The notes below the pieces were generated by a model. That model was not told the origin of the DNA. It did not search any database and saw nothing but the letters and a program-made list of their open reading frames with translations. Of a DNA stretch of 64,000 nucleotides, positions 7,847 to 17,629 are shown piece after piece. The stretch is taken from NCBI GenBank assembly GCA_963822955.1, contig CAWGJS010000001.1:62001-126000 (forward strand), given 5' to 3'. The number at the start of each line of letters is the position of its first letter. Within the stretch, counting starts at the first letter, position 1. This DNA comes from JAJYUU01 sp963822955. Lineage in GTDB: Bacteria > Actinomycetota > Actinomycetes > Streptosporangiales > Streptosporangiaceae. Both the position numbers and the translations under genes were made by a program.

Positions 7847-10800
7847 TCACTGGGGGCTGTGCTCAGCCCCGGCGAGCTTCCGGTACAGGGCGGTGGTCTC
7901 CGCCGCCGGCGGTACGCCTACCTGCGCACGCAGTAGCTCGGCCAGATCGTCGTAGTGGCGCACTGCCCGTGCGGTCTCGCCCATCCGGGCCCAGCAGCTC
8001 ATCAGCTCGCGGTGCGCGGTCTCGTTCAGCGGCTCATGCGAGACCGCGCGCCTGAAAGCAGCCGCGGCCGCCTGCAGCCGGCCGGCCGCGACCTGGAGCC
8101 GGCCTGTCGCCAGCAGCGCCGACTCAAAACTGCGGGCCAGCTCGTCGCGGCGGATCTCAGCCCACTCACCGCAAGGCATGCCAGCCAGGAAGTCTCCGCC
8201 GTACGCGGCGATCGCCCGCTGAAGCTCGGGCAGCGCGGCCTCGGCCGGCTTCGCCTGGCGGGCCGCCGCCAGGGCTTGCTCGAACGTCGTGACATCGCAC
8301 ACGTGCTCGCGCTCGGAGTTAAAGCTGTACCGGCCGTCGGCATAAGTCACCCAGTCCGTGTCGCCGAGCGCGCGGCGAACCCCGCGCAGGGCCGTATGCA
8401 GCGCGTTCCCGAGCCGCTGCGGCGGAAGGTCGGGCCACAGCGCCGTGCCGAGCTGATAGCGGGTCATCGGCGGTGACGTCGCGATCAGGAAGAGCAGCTC
8501 GCGCGGCTTGGCGTAGCCCCAGTCCGCAGCCGTCACCGGCGTATCCCCGCGATGCACGGTCGCGGCACCGAGAGCCCTGATCCGGACCAAGCCGCCTGGG
8601 ACGGCCCGCCGGCGTACCCCGCGGTTGCCGCTACCGCTCTGCTGGACCGGAACGGCGGGAGCGGCATCCGCAGCCGCAGCGCCGGGCTGCGGCGCTTCCG
8701 GGACGGCGGCCACAAGGGGGTCGGCTGAGCGCGCCAGGCGGTCCCGGACGTCGTCAATGTGCGCCAGCGACCCTCGCTGCCATGCCCCATCGAACTCGCT
8801 GTCGCCAAGCGCCGTCCGCGCCCCGGCGATAGTCTGGTCGCGCAGCGCCCGCTCGCAGGGCGGCACGACTGTGCCGATCACCTGCCGCAGGGACTCTGCA
8901 GTCCCGAGCAAGCCTGCAGCCCCGCCTGGCTGCCCGTTCACCAGCGCGACGGCCGCCAGGTCGTCGAGCAGGCTGCAGGTACGCCATCTGTCTCGCAGCT
9001 CATGATGGATCTCCAGGCTGCCCCGCAGCAGGCTCGACGCATCCGGGTCGCCGCGGTCGAGTGCGAGCAACCCCAGCTGCTCGAGCGACCACGCGATGGC
9101 CTCGCGGAACCCGAGTTGCTCAGCCAGCGCGCGGCTGTCGGCGAGCAGGGCGGCGGCACGGTCAGCTGCTCCCTCATACCGCGCGATCGCGCCCAGGCTG
9201 ATCTGGGCCCAGGCGATCTCCTCAGAATCAGCGAGCTCGCGGGACATCGCCAGCCCGGTAGCGCACTCACTCGCCGCCGCGGCGTACTCCCGCTGAAGCC
9301 ACAGCACGAAGCCGAGTTGCCCGTGGGCCCTCGCGATTGCCCACTTGTCGCCAACCGCTTCCGCCGCGGCGAGGCTCTCGGTGTGCAGTTCCATGGACCG
9401 GGCGTACCGGCCCTGCTCCCGTGCCACGCCGCCGAGTACCTGCAGCGTGGCCGCAATGCCCTGCTGGTCGCCGAGCTCACGGTAGAGCCGCAGCGCCGCC
9501 TCAAGCCGCCGAATCGCCGGTACGTAGTCGCACTGCAGCAGCGCCAGGCGCCCGCTGCCGAGCAGCGCCTGCGCCCGCAGCGCAGCTGGCACTTCTGTGC
9601 CGCGGCCGGTCACGGCAGCATCCATCCACTGCCTGACCTCGTGATAATGCCCGCGCAGATAGGCGTAATGACCCAGCGGGCCGGCGATCTGCAGCGCGGC
9701 GATCGTGTCGTCGTCCTGCCGGGCGAAGTCCAGGGCGACGCGCAGGTTGGCTGTCTCGGCGTCAACGGCGTCAAGCTCGCGCTCCAGTGCCTGCGGCCCG
9801 CCGTCGCCGCGGTCGATGCGCGGCACGATCTCCTGAACGAACCTGACGTACCAGCGGAGGTGGGCCCTGCGCACCTCATGCTGCTCGGCCGAGCGGGTCA
9901 GCTGCTCGGCCGCGTACTCTCGCACGATGCCGAGGAGGCGGTAGCGGGAGGCCGTGCCGGTCAGGTCCGCCTGCAGCAGCGACTTGTCGGCAAGCCGCTC
10001 CAGCAGGTCCAGCATGCGACCGGACGGGACGTCGCCGGCCGCTACCTGCTCAGCCGCGGCTAATGTGAACCCGCCCGCGAACACGGCCAGGCGGCGGAAC
10101 ACCGCCCGCTCGTCGCCGTCCAGCAGCTCGTAACTCCAGTCGAGGGTGGCGCGCAGCGCCTGGTGCCGTGGCGGTGCTGACCGGGTGCCGCCGACGAGCA
10201 CGCTGAAGATGTCGTCGAGGCGTCCGGCAAGCTCGCTGACAGAGAGCATCCGCATCCGGGCCGCGGCCAGCTCGATCGCGAGCGGCAGACCGTCCAGCCG
10301 GCGGCACACGGCCAGCACCGAGGCAGCGTTGTCATCGGACACCGCGAACGACGGCTGGATCAGCTGCGCCCGCTGCTCAAATAGCTTGACCGCGTCGTAT
10401 GCGCTCACTGCGGACTGCGTTGGCCGGACACTCTCCTCCGGCAGCGACATTGGCGGCACTGGCCAGTTGCGCTCTCCGTCTACGCCGAGCACCTCGCGGC
10501 TGGTGGCGAGAATCGTCAGGCCGGGGCATCCGGTGAGCAACTGCTCGGCCAGCCGCGCGGCCGCGGACGTCAGGTGTTCGCAGTTGTCGAGAACGAGCAG
10601 CACCTGGCGATCGGCGACGTGGGCAGCGATCGCCGCCGCGGCATCTTCGTCCGGGCTCTCCGGGACGCCGATGCAGCCGGCGACCTCCTGGCCGACGAGC
10701 AGGGGATCATCGAGCGGCGCGAGCTCGATCCAGCACACGCCCGCGGCGTAGGACGCGCCGACGGCGCTCGCGGCAGCCAGCGCGAGCCGGGTCTTCCCCG

Positions 10801-10930
10801 TCCCGCCGGGTCCGGTCAGGGTGAGCAGGCGACTGCGGGACAGTGCAGCAAGCACATCGCGCAGCTCATTGTGGCGACCGACCAGTGGTGCCAGGCGTAC
10901 CGGCAGCCCTTCGCCACTCAGCGGCGGCAT
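7847..10930 (-). CDS. ATPase-TPR regulator with C-terminal winged-helix/BTAD (domain-inverted SARP-like)
   Basis: A 1027-residue one-component regulator. The N-terminal STAND/NB-ARC ATPase has Walker A GPGGTGKTRL (about residue 40), Walker B LLVLDNCEH (about residue 115) and LATSREVLG. It is followed by a helical TPR region around residues 350-680 and a low-complexity Ala/Pro linker. Residues from about 770 (VRIRALGAATVHRG, WGYAKPRELLFLI) to the end form a winged-helix and bacterial transcriptional activator domain (PLNETAHRELMSCWARMG). In canonical SARPs such as AfsR this DNA-binding/BTAD part is N-terminal, so the order here is reversed. Target genes are unknown. Confidence 0.8.
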   Translation of the reverse strand: MPPLSGEGLPVRLAPLVGRHNELRDVLAALSRSRLLTLTGPGGTGKTRLALAAASAVGASYAAGVCWIELAPLDDPLLVGQEVAGCIGVPESPDEDAAAAIAAHVADRQVLLVLDNCEHLTSAAARLAEQLLTGCPGLTILATSREVLGVDGERNWPVPPMSLPEESVRPTQSAVSAYDAVKLFEQRAQLIQPSFAVSDDNAASVLAVCRRLDGLPLAIELAAARMRMLSVSELAGRLDDIFSVLVGGTRSAPPRHQALRATLDWSYELLDGDERAVFRRLAVFAGGFTLAAAEQVAAGDVPSGRMLDLLERLADKSLLQADLTGTASRYRLLGIVREYAAEQLTRSAEQHEVRRAHLRWYVRFVQEIVPRIDRGDGGPQALERELDAVDAETANLRVALDFARQDDDTIAALQIAGPLGHYAYLRGHYHEVRQWMDAAVTGRGTEVPAALRAQALLGSGRLALLQCDYVPAIRRLEAALRLYRELGDQQGIAATLQVLGGVAREQGRYARSMELHTESLAAAEAVGDKWAIARAHGQLGFVLWLQREYAAAASECATGLAMSRELADSEEIAWAQISLGAIARYEGAADRAAALLADSRALAEQLGFREAIAWSLEQLGLLALDRGDPDASSLLRGSLEIHHELRDRWRTCSLLDDLAAVALVNGQPGGAAGLLGTAESLRQVIGTVVPPCERALRDQTIAGARTALGDSEFDGAWQRGSLAHIDDVRDRLARSADPLVAAVPEAPQPGAAAADAAPAVPVQQSGSGNRGVRRRAVPGGLVRIRALGAATVHRGDTPVTAADWGYAKPRELLFLIATSPPMTRYQLGTALWPDLPPQRLGNALHTALRGVRRALGDTDWVTYADGRYSFNSEREHVCDVTTFEQALAAARQAKPAEAALPELQRAIAAYGGDFLAGMPCGEWAEIRRDELARSFESALLATGRLQVAAGRLQAAAAAFRRAVSHEPLNETAHRELMSCWARMGETARAVRHYDDLAELLRAQVGVPPAAETTALYRKLAGAEHSPQ

Positions 10931-11079
10931 GCGGCCGCCCTGCCATCGTCGTCACGGCTAACTGGCGCTGCACAGCAGGCGCAGTGTTGATGTGCAGTCA
11001 TTGCTAACGATTGTGGCCCAACGAGCGTCAGTAACGCGCTCTCCATGCCCGGGGTTCATCGCCGGGTATCTCGGTTCGG

Positions 11080-12360
11080 TTACTGTGCCTCGGTTGCCGT
11101 CGGCGCGGCGGGCGTCGCCACCATGCTGTCGGCGGTGATGTCGACCGCCGCTTCCACCGGCTGGTAGGCGACCTCGCCGTGCTCGCTGAGATCGAGGCCA
11201 GTTAGCTCATCAGCCGGACTCACCTGGAGCCCCACGACGCGGTCGGTGATCCACAGAATGATCCAGGTCCCGACGAATGGGTAGGCGATCCCTGTGACAG
11301 CCAGAACTGCCTGGCGGCCAAGCTGAGTCAGGCCGCCGGCTTCACCGGCCGCGTTCACAGCGAGGCTGGCGAAGACTCCGGTTAGCAGCACCCCGATCGC
11401 GCCGCCCACCATGTGCACGCCGACCACGTCCAGGGAGTCGTCGTAATGGAAGATGTCCTTGAGGTGGACGGCGCCGTAACACAGCAGTCCTGCTGCGGCA
11501 CCGATGATGATCGCCGCCCATGGCTGAACGTAGCCGGACGCCGGGGTGATCGCCGCCAGCCCGGCGACGGCGCCAGCGGCGATGCCCACGCCTGATGGCC
11601 TACTGCGGCGCCACCATTCGATGCCCATCCAGGCCAGCATTGCGGTGCATGCCCCGAGCTGGGTGTTCACGAGCGCATAGCCGGCAACCGATCCGGCCGA
11701 TACCGCGCTGCCCGCGTTGAAGCCGAACCAGCCAAACCACAAGATTCCCGCGCCGAGTAGCACGAGCGGCACGTTATGCGGCCGCTCAAGCTGGTGCCGC
11801 CGCCTGAGGAAGAGCGCGGTGGCCAGCGCCGCGGCGCCAGCCAGCTCATGGACCACCGAACCGCCGGCGAAGTCGATTGCGTGCACGCCGCCCGTGCCGA
11901 GGAACCCGCCGCCCCACTCCCAGTGCGCGAACGGGCAGTACACCAGCAACGACCACAGGCCGATGAAGACTAGGTAGCCGCGGAAGCGCATCCGCTCACA
12001 AAATGCCCCCGCGATGAGCGCTGGGGTGATGACGGCGAACTTCATCTGGAATGCCATGTACACAAGCGACGGGATCGTGGGGGCGTAGCTGTTCGGGGTG
12101 CCGTTAACGTCATGGAGCATCACGTACGCAAGGCTGCCAATGGCGCCGCCCCAGTGACTGCTGCCGAACGCGAGCGAGTACCCGATAATCACCCACAGCA
12201 AGCTAATTATGCCGATGGCTACGAAAGACTGGACCATAGTCGCGACTATGTTCTTCGCGCCGACGAGCCCCCCGTAGAACAGCGCGAGCCCCGGCATCAT
12301 GAAGAACACCAGCGCAGTGGAGGTCAGCATCCAGGCGGTGTCACCAGCATTGATGTGCAT
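11080..12360 (-). CDS. amtB: ammonium transporter (Amt)
   Basis: About 426 residues and around 11 membrane segments. The family signatures include MMPGLALFYGGLV, GGGFLGTGGVHAIDFAGGSVVHELAG and the late histidine segment DVVGVHMVGG. It conducts ammonia/ammonium across the cytoplasmic membrane for nitrogen assimilation. An upstream ATG at 12417 exists, but ATG 12360 follows GGGAGG closely and starts MHINAGDTAW at the expected family N-terminus. No PII (glnK) gene follows, unlike the usual amtB-glnK-glnD order, and the gene appears monocistronic. The C-terminal tail after the DELTGLDLSEHGE motif is typical. Confidence 0.93.
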   Translation of the reverse strand: MHINAGDTAWMLTSTALVFFMMPGLALFYGGLVGAKNIVATMVQSFVAIGIISLLWVIIGYSLAFGSSHWGGAIGSLAYVMLHDVNGTPNSYAPTIPSLVYMAFQMKFAVITPALIAGAFCERMRFRGYLVFIGLWSLLVYCPFAHWEWGGGFLGTGGVHAIDFAGGSVVHELAGAAALATALFLRRRHQLERPHNVPLVLLGAGILWFGWFGFNAGSAVSAGSVAGYALVNTQLGACTAMLAWMGIEWWRRSRPSGVGIAAGAVAGLAAITPASGYVQPWAAIIIGAAAGLLCYGAVHLKDIFHYDDSLDVVGVHMVGGAIGVLLTGVFASLAVNAAGEAGGLTQLGRQAVLAVTGIAYPFVGTWIILWITDRVVGLQVSPADELTGLDLSEHGEVAYQPVEAAVDITADSMVATPAAPTATEAQ

Positions 12361-12681
12361 GCCAACCTCCCAATGACCGGCGTCTTTGGCGGCAAACTGC
12401 TGATCACCGTAGCCCATTGCCAGTTCGCTTGCCTATATCACTCGGACTAGCCGTTTCTGCTGCGGCCGAGGTGTCGCACGCTCGCGTGCTCCGGTTAACC
12501 GGGCTGGCCCGCCGTGGCATCAGCGACGGTCGACGGATTCGCGCTGGCCTTGTTCCTGGATGGCCGGGACGGCCAGCGTCGCTCCTCGCCTTCAGTACCG
12601 TCCGCTTCAGCTATCCCCCCAATCGGGCAACTACTCTCATCCTGCGGCTGGTATGGCAGCGAGATACATGGGAGGCGGCGG

Positions 12682-14082
12682 GTGGACCTAGAGCGCTGGC
12701 TGAGCAGAGCCGCCGAGTCGGTCGGGGAGTGGCAGGCAACCTTCGGTGCGTACGAGCCGCACGCCGCGACTGCGATCAGCGATGATCGTTTCGGGGCCGC
12801 CTTCGCCGAGCTCGCGAGACGGCTGACGGACAACTACCCGTTCTTCCACCCGTCCTACGCCGGCCAGATGCTGAAGCCGCCCCACCCGGCAGCAGTCGTC
12901 GGCTATCTGGCCGCCATGCTGATCAACCCGAACAATCACGCGCTCGACGGCGGACCGGCGACAGCGGCCATGGAGAAGGAGGTCGTCGCTCAGCTTGCCG
13001 CCATGTTCGGGCTGCCGGCCCACCTGGGACACCTGACCACCAGCGGCACGATCGCCAACCTCGAGGCGCTGTACGTAGCGCGGGAGCTGCACCCGGGCCG
13101 CGGCATCGCCTACAGCGCCGAGGCGCACTACACCCACGGCCGGATGTGCGGGGTGCTGGGCATCGATGGCACTGCGGTTGGCGTCGACGGCCGCGGCCGC
13201 ATCGATCTCGGTGAGCTGGACGCGCTGCTGGCTGGCGGCCAGATCGGCACCGTCGTTGCCACGGCGGGCACGACCGGCCTGGGCGCCATCGATCCCGTGC
13301 ATGAGGTGCTGGCGCTGGCCCGCCGCCACGGCGTGCGGGTCCACGTGGATGCCGCGTACGGCGGATTTTTCACCTTGCTGGCCGAGGAGGAAGGGCGAGC
13401 CGGTGAGGACGGCACGGCCGGACTCGATCCGGCACCCTGGCGTGCTATCTCGGGCTGCGACTCCATCGTGGTCGATCCGCACAAGCACGGCCTGCAGCCG
13501 TATGGCTGCGGCGCCGTGCTGTTCGCCGATCCGGGCGTCGGCCGGTTCTACCTGCACGACTCGCCGTACACCTATTTCACCTCCGGCGAGCTGCACCTCG
13601 GCGAGATCAGCCTGGAGTGCTCGCGGGCCGGTGCTGCGGCGGCTGCACTCTGGCTGACCTTCCGGCTGCTGCCGCCGACACCCGACGGGCTCGGCAGGGT
13701 GCTCGCGGCCGGGCGGCGGGCCGCGCTCGACTGGGCGGCGCTGCTGCGCGCGTCGGCCGCGCTCGAGCTCTATCAGGATCCTGAGCTGGACATCCTCTGC
13801 TACTTCCCGGCCGACGCTGCCCGCACCACCTCGGCCATCGACGCGCTATCTGCGGCGATACTTCAGGACGGCCTGACCGATCCGGGCCGGCCGGTCTTCG
13901 TCAGCACGCTGCGCGTGACCGCGGACGCCCTGCGCCGCCGGCACCCGGGCATCGCCGCGGACACCGGCGCGGCCCGGATCCTGCGCAGCGTGCTGATGAA
14001 GCCGGAGCACGAAGCCTTCGTTCCCGCACTCCATCAGCGGCTCGAGCAGCTCGCTCAGGCCGTCAGTCGCCCTTCACGTTGA
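12682..14082 (+). CDS. pyridoxal-dependent group II decarboxylase family protein
   Basis: A PLP-dependent aminotransferase-fold enzyme of the glutamate/aromatic-amino-acid decarboxylase group. GTG at 12682 follows GGAGG by 6 nt and gives about 466 residues; a longer frame from 12514 is open but lacks such a site. Motifs include HPSYAGQM, TSGTIANLEAL, TAGTTGLGAIDPV, VHVDAAYGG and the PLP-lysine motif SIVVDPHKHGLQPYG. Substrate specificity is not predictable. It overlaps the convergent RtcB gene by 20 nt. Confidence 0.88.
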   Translation: MDLERWLSRAAESVGEWQATFGAYEPHAATAISDDRFGAAFAELARRLTDNYPFFHPSYAGQMLKPPHPAAVVGYLAAMLINPNNHALDGGPATAAMEKEVVAQLAAMFGLPAHLGHLTTSGTIANLEALYVARELHPGRGIAYSAEAHYTHGRMCGVLGIDGTAVGVDGRGRIDLGELDALLAGGQIGTVVATAGTTGLGAIDPVHEVLALARRHGVRVHVDAAYGGFFTLLAEEEGRAGEDGTAGLDPAPWRAISGCDSIVVDPHKHGLQPYGCGAVLFADPGVGRFYLHDSPYTYFTSGELHLGEISLECSRAGAAAAALWLTFRLLPPTPDGLGRVLAAGRRAALDWAALLRASAALELYQDPELDILCYFPADAARTTSAIDALSAAILQDGLTDPGRPVFVSTLRVTADALRRRHPGIAADTGAARILRSVLMKPEHEAFVPALHQRLEQLAQAVSRPSR

Positions 14083-15235
14083 CGATCTGCCGCAGCGTAT
14101 GCGTGACCTCCACCAGGTCCGCCGCGTCGGCCATGACCACATCGACGTCCTTGTAGGCGCCGGGGATCTCGTCCAGGAAGGCGTCCGTGCGACGCCACTC
14201 GATCCCCTCCATCGCGGCATCGAGCTCAGCCCGGCTGAACTTCTTCCTGGCGGCCGTACGGGAGTACTCGCGGCCAGCACCGTGAGGCGAGGAGTTGAGA
14301 GCCAGCCGGTTGCCCTTGCCGGTCACGATGTAGGAGCGAGTGCCCATCGAGCCGGGGATCAGGCCCGGGGTGCCGGCGCTGGCGTCAATAGCGCCCTTGC
14401 GTGACAGCCAGACCTGCTTGCCGAAGTGGCTCTCCTGCACGGTGTAGTTGTGGTGGCAGTTGACCTCCTCGCGCTGCTCGTCGATCGGGGCGCCGATCCA
14501 CTTGGTGAAGCACTGCTCGACGCGGCGCATCATCTCTGCCCGGTTAAGCAGCGCGAAATGCTGTGCCCAGCGCAGGTCGCGGATATAGGCCCAGAACTCA
14601 GCCTCGCCCTCCACCAGGTACGCGAGGTCACGATCAGGCAGGCTGATCCACCGGCGGTGGCACTGGTCCTGGGCGATCTTGATATGCCTGGTGGCAAGCT
14701 TGTTGCCCACGCCGCGCGACCCGGAGTGCAGGAACAGCCAGATCCGGTCGTCCTCGTCCAGGCTCACCTCGATGAAGTGATTCCCCGAGCCGAGCGAGCC
14801 CAGCTGCAGCCGCCAGTTCGGCGCGATCCGCTCGGCGCTGTCAGCTCCGTCCCGTTCCTCCAGGACCGCGATCGACGCCGCCGTGTGCTCATCTCGGACG
14901 GCACCGTTGTACTTGCCGGCCGACAGCGGGATGGCCTGCTCGATCGCCGTCCGCAGCTGGCGCAGGTCACCCCTGCGGCGGGCGTCATCCGCCGTGAACT
15001 GGGTGCGGACCGCCATCATTCCGCATCCGATGTCCACCCCGACTGCGGCTGGCATGATCGCGCCGAGCGTGGGGATGACGGACCCGATGGTCGCGCCGCG
15101 GCCAAGGTGCGCGTCGGGCATCAGGGCCAGGTGCGGGTAGATGAACGGCATGGCGGCCGTCCGCTCGGCCTGCTCGCGGGTGCCAGGCTCAAGGATCGAG
15201 GCCCAGTTCATCAGCCGGTTGCTCAGCTGCTCCAT
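14063..15235 (-). CDS. rtcB: RtcB-family RNA ligase
   Basis: A 390-residue RtcB family protein, a GTP/Mn-dependent ligase joining RNA 3'-phosphate or 2',3'-cyclic phosphate to 5'-OH ends. The metal-binding signatures are visible: MPDAHLGRGATIGSV, GVDIGCGMMAVRT, GSLGSGNHFIEV, HSGSRGVGN and NCHHNYT. The C-terminal SPHGAGREYSR carries the histidine that is guanylylated in the family. The length is near the usual 390-480 residues. No archease or RtcA neighbour is present. Its function in actinobacteria is probably RNA repair. Confidence 0.92.
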   Translation of the reverse strand: MEQLSNRLMNWASILEPGTREQAERTAAMPFIYPHLALMPDAHLGRGATIGSVIPTLGAIMPAAVGVDIGCGMMAVRTQFTADDARRRGDLRQLRTAIEQAIPLSAGKYNGAVRDEHTAASIAVLEERDGADSAERIAPNWRLQLGSLGSGNHFIEVSLDEDDRIWLFLHSGSRGVGNKLATRHIKIAQDQCHRRWISLPDRDLAYLVEGEAEFWAYIRDLRWAQHFALLNRAEMMRRVEQCFTKWIGAPIDEQREEVNCHHNYTVQESHFGKQVWLSRKGAIDASAGTPGLIPGSMGTRSYIVTGKGNRLALNSSPHGAGREYSRTAARKKFSRAELDAAMEGIEWRRTDAFLDEIPGAYKDVDVVMADAADLVEVTHTLRQIVNVKGD

Positions 15236-15347
15236 CAGGCAGTCAGCCTTCCTGTCAGGTACTGAATGCCCATGGCGCGCACATCAGGCACTTCTGGCTG
15301 CAGACTAGGCCGAGCCGTGCCCTCCGGGCGAACGATATTTTGGCCTG

Positions 15348-15998
15348 ATGACGCACGCGGACTACCGGGAAATGCTCGTGGCGATCGCCGGCGCATCGGG
15401 CGCACTGACCGGGCTGCTGTTCGTTGCCCTGTCGGTGGCGCCGCGCCGAGACCCGCGCCGTGTCCCGCGGACCATCCGGCAGGTCCGGGCCGGTGCCGCG
15501 TTGCTGGCGTTCACGAACGCAGTGGCGGTCTCGCTGTTCGGCCTCGTGCCGCAGACCAATGTCGGTTATCCGGCGCTGACGCTCGCCGTGATCGGCCTGT
15601 TCTTCACTGCCGCCGCGATACGGTCGGTCACGGCGAGTGAAGCTACTGGGGGCCAGAAGCGCGCTCAGCTCGGCCTGATCGGGCTGCTCCTCATGATCTT
15701 CGGGACTGAGCTGGTCGCAGGGATTGCCGCCATCGCCAACCCCGCGGGGATCAACCCGCCGGAAATCATCGGCTATGCCCTCGTTGCCTCTGTGCTCGTA
15801 GGGATCGGCCGGGCATGGGAGCTCGTCGGCGATATCGACACCGGCCTGGCCGCATCGCTGACCGTGCTCACCGGGCACCGGCTAACGGCCGAAGGTGCTG
15901 ACGACGAGCCGGAGGAAGATGACAGCTTCGTCGGGCCCAGCCAGCTAGCGCAGGAGCAGCCCGCTGATCCGCTGGCCGGCCACGCCGAGGCCGAGTAG
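15348..15998 (+). CDS. integral membrane protein, modulator-of-FtsH-like
   Basis: A 216-residue protein with an N-terminal MTHADYREMLVAIAGASGALTGLLFVALSV, two to three central membrane helices (LLAFTNAVAVSLFGLV, LTLAVIGLFFTAAAI, LGLIGLLLMIFGTELVAG) and a hydrophilic acidic tail. No catalytic motif is seen. Similar small membrane proteins in actinomycetes are annotated as hypothetical. Its 3' end overlaps the convergent ABC permease by about 54 nt. Confidence 0.65.
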   Translation: MTHADYREMLVAIAGASGALTGLLFVALSVAPRRDPRRVPRTIRQVRAGAALLAFTNAVAVSLFGLVPQTNVGYPALTLAVIGLFFTAAAIRSVTASEATGGQKRAQLGLIGLLLMIFGTELVAGIAAIANPAGINPPEIIGYALVASVLVGIGRAWELVGDIDTGLAASLTVLTGHRLTAEGADDEPEEDDSFVGPSQLAQEQPADPLAGHAEAE

Positions 15999-16796
15999 CC
16001 CCATGGCTGCCAGGTAGAGCGCGTGCCAGAGCAGTCCGGGGCCGACGAAGCCCAGGGTGAGGCCGCGTAGCAGCGCGATGCCCTGGTACAGCGGGGTGAC
16101 GTCGATGACCAGCTGGATTGGCCGGGGATACACGCTCAGCGGGTAGAACGTCGTCGAGAACAGGAACATCGGCAGCGTAGCGAGAGTGACGAACTCGAAG
16201 TCCTGCCAGCTGCGCATGAACGTCGTCGCCGCCATTCCGGCCCCGGCGAACGCGAAGCCGATGAGTAGCGCCAGCGGAATGTCCAGCGCGGCCCATGCCG
16301 AGTGCACCAGGCCCATGGCCAGCATCACGACCATGAAAGCGCATGCATACAGGCCACCGCGGATCAGCGCCCAGCCGATCTCCCCCAGGGCCACGTCGCC
16401 CGGGCGCATGGGCGTCCCGAGCGCGGCGTCATACAGCTTGGCGTACTTGAGCCGGAAGAAGACGTTCATCGTCGAGTCGAACACCGCGCCGTTCATGGCG
16501 GAGGTAGCGAGCAGGGCGGGCGCCACGAAGCTGGTGAAGTGGACCTTCTCGCCGCCGAACCACACGCTGCCGACCAGGACCCCGATGCCGACGCTCACCG
16601 ACAACAGATAAAAAAGCGGCTCGAAGAAGCCTGAGACGATGACCAGCCAGGTGTGCCGGTACGCGCGCGCGTGCCGCTCGAGCAGGTGTGCACTCCCGCG
16701 GCCGCCGAAAGCGCCGCGCCGGGCCGCGAGCAGCGGGACGGGCAGGATCCGCAGCGGCAGCTGCCGCAAAGACTGCTCAGACATCGGACTGCTCAC
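15945..16796 (-). CDS. ABC-2 type exporter permease (second subunit)
   Basis: About 283 residues with six predicted membrane segments (WLVIVSGFFEPLFYLLSV, YACAFMVVMLAMGL, FVTLATLPMFLFSTTFYPLSVYP and others), typical of DrrB-like ABC-2 permeases. GTG at 16796 overlaps the upstream permease stop as GTGA, so the genes are translationally coupled; ATG 16784 is an alternative. It forms a two-permease exporter with the next gene and the ATPase at 17626-18564. The substrate is unknown; antibiotic or lipid export is usual for the family. Confidence 0.88.
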   Translation of the reverse strand: MSSPMSEQSLRQLPLRILPVPLLAARRGAFGGRGSAHLLERHARAYRHTWLVIVSGFFEPLFYLLSVSVGIGVLVGSVWFGGEKVHFTSFVAPALLATSAMNGAVFDSTMNVFFRLKYAKLYDAALGTPMRPGDVALGEIGWALIRGGLYACAFMVVMLAMGLVHSAWAALDIPLALLIGFAFAGAGMAATTFMRSWQDFEFVTLATLPMFLFSTTFYPLSVYPRPIQLVIDVTPLYQGIALLRGLTLGFVGPGLLWHALYLAAMGLLGLGVAGQRISGLLLR

Positions 16797-17629
16797 ACAT
16801 AGAGCCGCCGCCGGTAGGTGCGCTGCCCGGCTGCCAGGCCGATCAGGACGACGGCCACCAGGTACGCGACGTGCCCGAGCGCGCCAGCCCAGTCCGCGGT
16901 GCCGAGGCTCAGCGACCGGCAGAGCACCACGCCGTGCCACAGCGGGGTCACATAGGCGAGCGGCCGGATCCAGGCCGGCAGTTGCGTGATCGGGAAGAAG
17001 GTTCCGGAGAACAGGAACATCGGGATCATTCCGAACCGGAATATCACGCTGAAAGCCTGATCATTCTTTTCCCGGGTCACGGCGAACGCATCCAGCGGGG
17101 TGGCGAACGCCAGCCCGGTCAGCACTGCCACCGGCAGCGCAGCCAGCACCCACACCGACCTTGCGGTCCCGAACGCGGCCATGATGGCCAGGAAGATGAC
17201 CATGTTCATGGCGAGCCGCATCGCCGTGAACAGCACGTGCCCGCGGTAGATATCGCCGGGGCGCAGCGGCGTCGAGGCCGCCGCCTGGTAGGTCTGCTGC
17301 CACTTCACGGCTGCGAAGACCGGGTAGAGCGACTCCCCCACCGCAGTCTGCATGGCAGTGGCGGCCATGAGCCCCGGTGCCAGGAAGGTCAGGTAGCTCA
17401 CCTGGCCCAGGCTGCCCGTCCCGTGGGAGTCGACCAGGCTGCCGAGCCCGAGGCCCATGGCACTCAGGTACAGAACCGGTCCGAGCACGCTGGAGTAGAT
17501 GGACCCGCGCCAGGTGCGCCGGTAGTTGACCAGCCAGAACAGGAACGCGCGGGCGGCCATCGCCCGGCGGCCAGCGCTCACCGCTCCCGGCTGCAGCGCG
17601 TGCGCGGGCGGCGCCGTCTGGGCCGTCAT
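16793..17629 (-). CDS. ABC-2 type exporter permease (first subunit)
   Basis: A 278-residue DrrB-like permease. After a hydrophilic start it has a membrane domain with FLFWLVNYRRTWRGSIYSSVLGPVLYLSAMGLGLG, FLAPGLMAATAMQ and MFLFSGTFFPITQLP. It is similar in layout to the downstream permease, so the transporter is probably a heterodimer. Its ATG overlaps the ATPase stop by 4 nt (ATGA), defining a tight three-gene operon. Confidence 0.88.
   Translation of the reverse strand: MTAQTAPPAHALQPGAVSAGRRAMAARAFLFWLVNYRRTWRGSIYSSVLGPVLYLSAMGLGLGSLVDSHGTGSLGQVSYLTFLAPGLMAATAMQTAVGESLYPVFAAVKWQQTYQAAASTPLRPGDIYRGHVLFTAMRLAMNMVIFLAIMAAFGTARSVWVLAALPVAVLTGLAFATPLDAFAVTREKNDQAFSVIFRFGMIPMFLFSGTFFPITQLPAWIRPLAYVTPLWHGVVLCRSLSLGTADWAGALGHVAYLVAVVLIGLAAGQRTYRRRLYV

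Noticed and set aside
8759..10063. A 434-residue plus-strand frame inside the large regulator
   Set aside because: Antisense to the conserved ATPase/TPR coding sequence, with no known domain.
12361..12681. GlnR box upstream of amtB
   Set aside because: I looked for the gTnAc-n6-GaAAc pattern and found no convincing match.
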